Positions 30,942 to 32,814 of a stretch of 32,814 bases of DNA are shown here, one piece after another. Source of the stretch: Anaeromicrobium sediminis (GTDB lineage: Bacteria; Bacillota; Clostridia; Peptostreptococcales; Thermotaleaceae); contig NZ_NIBG01000034.1 in assembly GCF_002270055.1 (NCBI RefSeq), positions 1 to 32,814 on the forward strand. The letters run 5' to 3'. The notes below the pieces were generated by a model. It was not told the origin of the DNA, did not search any database, and saw nothing but the letters and a program-made list of their open reading frames with translations. Position 1 is the stretch's first letter. Every line of letters starts with the position of its first letter. Both the position numbers and the translations under genes were made by a program.

Positions 30942-32231
30942 CTAAAAATTGTTTTTTCTACGTTTTTTACTTTTTTTGGATTTATTATTCTTACTATATT
31001 TACTGTACTTACTATTCCTATTATTTTTACTATCATTATTATTTTTATTTACTTTTTTCATAGGATTATTATTGCTAATTTCTTTCTTCTTATGTTCCTT
31101 TGGAACATTTGGTTTTGTAACAGTACCCATACTAATTCTCTTGATTTTCATATGAATGAAATTTTCAAGAGCTTCAAGCTTTGCTTCATTCTTCATAGTT
31201 ACAAAGGTATAGGCAACACCCAAATAACCTGCTCTACCAGTTCGCCCTATTCTATGGATATAGCTTTCAATATCATGGGGCATGTCATAGTTGATAACAT
31301 GAGTGATTCCATCAACATCAACTCCACGGGCAGCAACGTCTGTTGCTATAAGGAATTTTACTTCATCATTTTTAAAAGACTTCATTACAAATTCTCGTTT
31401 GGATTGGGTTAAATCTCCATGAAGTGGAGCTACATTATACCCTGCATTAAGTAATTCTTCATATAATGCATTAGTTCTCATTCGAGTTTTACAAAATATA
31501 ATTGCTTTTTCAGGATAATCTTGTTGTAGAATTTTTAATAAATCAGGAAGTCTTTTTCTATTTGAAGTTTCAACCACAATCTGAGATATATTTTCAAGAG
31601 TTATCTGTTTTTTTGGAGCAGTTACTTGTTTAGGATTTATTAAATATTTATGGGAAAAGTCATCTACCGTGTTACTCATAGTAGCAGAAAAGCACAAAGT
31701 TTGTCTAGTTTTTGGTAATTTACTTAAAATGGCATCAACTTCTCTATTGAATCCAATATGAAACATTTGATCAGCTTCATCTATCACAACTGTTTTCAGG
31801 TTATTGAAATTAATAGTACCTCTATTAATGTGGTCTATGATTCTTCCTGGTGTACCAATAACCAGTTGTACGTTGCCACGTAGTTTATGTAACTGAGCTT
31901 TAATATCTTGTCCACCGTAAGCTGCAAGTATGTTTAAAGATTTTGAGTGTGCAAGTTGTCTAGCTACGTCAGTTATCTGAATAGCAAGTTCACGGGTTGG
32001 GGTAATGATTAAACCTTGAATATTGTTATCTTCAATATGAAAGTTTTGAAATAAGGGAAGCAGAAATGCAAGGGTCTTTCCTGTTCCAGTTTGTGCTTCT
32101 GCAATTAAATCTTCATTATTTAAAATAACTGGAATACTTAAAGATTGAATTGGAGTAGGAGTAGTAATGCCTTGATTTTCAAGGGCATATACTAAATCAT
32201 TTCTTATTCCTAATTTATAAAATGTAATCAT
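30942..32231 (-). CDS. DEAD-box ATP-dependent RNA helicase
   Basis: A 429-residue RNA helicase with every canonical motif: Q motif region PTPIQSLSIP, AQTGTGKT, PTRELA, GTPGR, DEAD (VVIDEADQMF), SAT, then the second RecA domain with IIFCKTRMRT, ATDVAARGVD and HRIGRTGRAG. The C-terminal 60 residues are a Lys/Asn/Ser-rich low-complexity tail (KYSKYSKNNKSKKSKKRR), a usual nonspecific RNA-binding extension. It would unwind RNA in ribosome assembly, mRNA turnover or cold growth, as CshA/RhlE relatives do. The start follows GAGAGGC on the minus strand. Divergent from the chemotaxis gene. Confidence 0.92.
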   Translation of the reverse strand: MITFYKLGIRNDLVYALENQGITTPTPIQSLSIPVILNNEDLIAEAQTGTGKTLAFLLPLFQNFHIEDNNIQGLIITPTRELAIQITDVARQLAHSKSLNILAAYGGQDIKAQLHKLRGNVQLVIGTPGRIIDHINRGTINFNNLKTVVIDEADQMFHIGFNREVDAILSKLPKTRQTLCFSATMSNTVDDFSHKYLINPKQVTAPKKQITLENISQIVVETSNRKRLPDLLKILQQDYPEKAIIFCKTRMRTNALYEELLNAGYNVAPLHGDLTQSKREFVMKSFKNDEVKFLIATDVAARGVDVDGITHVINYDMPHDIESYIHRIGRTGRAGYLGVAYTFVTMKNEAKLEALENFIHMKIKRISMGTVTKPNVPKEHKKKEISNNNPMKKVNKNNNDSKNNRNSKYSKYSKNNKSKKSKKRRKNNF

Positions 32232-32570
32232 ATATATTGCCTCTCAGTTTATAAGAATGGTTTTAAATGTAAATCAATTTATTATATCAGAAATAAACAA
32301 AAATATCTTATAACTTTTATGATATTAGTTTAAACAAAACATACCGTCTATATGTCATTAGATTATTTTGTATTAAAATAAAGTATTTTGTACTACAATC
32401 GTACAAAGATAATAAAAAAACTTGTATAGTTTCAAGTTTCGACCTTTTCTTACAAGGAGATTATGATAAAATGTGACGTTGTTATTATGCTTAGAAAAGT
32501 AATAATTCATAATAAAGAAGATAAACAAATAAAAGTTGTTTCAAGGTAATGGAAATGAGGAGGAAAAAGG
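32232..32570. other. Divergent intergenic region
   Basis: About 340 bp between helicase and chemoreceptor genes. An inverted repeat TTTGTAC/GTACAAA with a seven-base spacer lies at 32387-32407 and could be an operator. I saw no sigma-28/sigma-D-type promoter for the chemoreceptor. Confidence 0.4.
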
Positions 32571-32814
32571 TTGAAAAGTTTAAAGCAAAAAGTCGTAATT
32601 CCAGTAGTATTATTATCTATGATAGGTTTTTTATCCTTGTCTACTTTTGTATATAATGAAGCTAAAGAAATAATTATTAAACATGTGGAAGAGATAGCTC
32701 GAAGTAAGGTTGAAAAGCTAGTAACACTTGTGGATGATAAAATTCATGAATGGAAAGGGGAAATAAACTTACTTGCCTCTGTAGATGTGGTAAAGAATAT
32801 GGACATTGAAGGAC
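32571..32814 (+). CDS. Methyl-accepting chemotaxis protein, N-terminus only
   Basis: The frame from TTG 32571 (AGGAGG seven bases upstream) runs to the window end: a basic start, one membrane helix (VVIPVVLLSMIGFLSLSTFV, residues about 8-27) and a helical extracellular segment (EEIARSKVEKLVTLVDDKIH, KGEINLLASVDVVKNM), which is the usual start of a double-Cache chemoreceptor. Sensor histidine kinases can begin in the same way, so the assignment depends on sequence beyond the window. Confidence 0.6.
   Translation, partial: MKSLKQKVVIPVVLLSMIGFLSLSTFVYNEAKEIIIKHVEEIARSKVEKLVTLVDDKIHEWKGEINLLASVDVVKNMDIEG

Overview
The window is AT-rich DNA with AGGAGG-type ribosome binding sites, frequent GTG/TTG starts and a gene content typical of anaerobic Firmicutes: S-layer-homology surface protein, NuoE/NuoF-type NAD-linked iron-sulfur flavoproteins, ABC-F ATPase, MYG1-family protein and a probable CcpA cre site. 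I read it as a chromosomal piece of a Clostridia-class bacterium; I cannot name a genus with confidence.

Layout. (a) 1-1.5 kb: an SsuBC/TauBC-type anion/sulfonate or nitrate-like ABC transporter (permease cut by the window edge, ATPase), minus strand. (b) 1.8-6.2 kb: SLH/copper-amine-oxidase-like surface protein, small membrane protein, transaldolase with an upstream cre-like site, and an IS3-transposase/sigma-54-regulator fusion remnant. (c) 6.3-10.3 kb: a zinc-uptake operon with a good promoter (small His/Cys membrane protein, ZnuA-like lipoprotein with a very long His-Glu-Asp repeat, ZnuC, ZnuB, DUF1980-like lipoprotein). (d) 10.2-13.9 kb: a broken copy of the first ATPase, an ABC-F protein, and a cyclophilin lipoprotein preceded by a small ORF holding a 24-bp perfect palindrome.

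(e) 14.4-24.7 kb: a block of about 10 kb flanked by direct repeats of roughly 600 bp. The left repeat has an intact cyclophilin gene and a truncated MFS gene; the right repeat has a truncated cyclophilin tail and an intact MFS gene. That is the arrangement expected from single-crossover integration of a circle (or an equivalent tandem duplication). The block carries (i) an operon for a NuoE + NuoF diaphorase with two MetV-like (methylenetetrahydrofolate reductase partner) domains, one free-standing and one fused to a NuoG/HydA-type iron-sulfur protein that has no catalytic hydrogenase or formate dehydrogenase domain; (ii) a cobalamin riboswitch with its own promoter and terminator, followed by a four-gene iron-siderophore/cobalamin-type ABC transporter; (iii) an AraC-type regulator with a GyrI-like effector domain. 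All three units are preceded by the same gapless 79-bp intergenic repeat, which ends in a Rex-like half-palindromic site. This looks like a small regulon and is the most interesting part of the window.

(f) 24.9-32.8 kb: intact OFA-type MFS transporter, a third remnant of the ATPase gene, an unknown two-helix membrane protein, a 700-bp gap with a candidate small RNA, a TTG-started geranylgeranyl-reductase-like flavoprotein, a small acidic protein, a MYG1-family protein, a DEAD-box RNA helicase and the start of a methyl-accepting chemotaxis protein. Several gene remnants (ATPase copies, MFS copy, beta-helix fragment, YD-repeat tail, IS3 piece) show that this stretch has been rearranged repeatedly.
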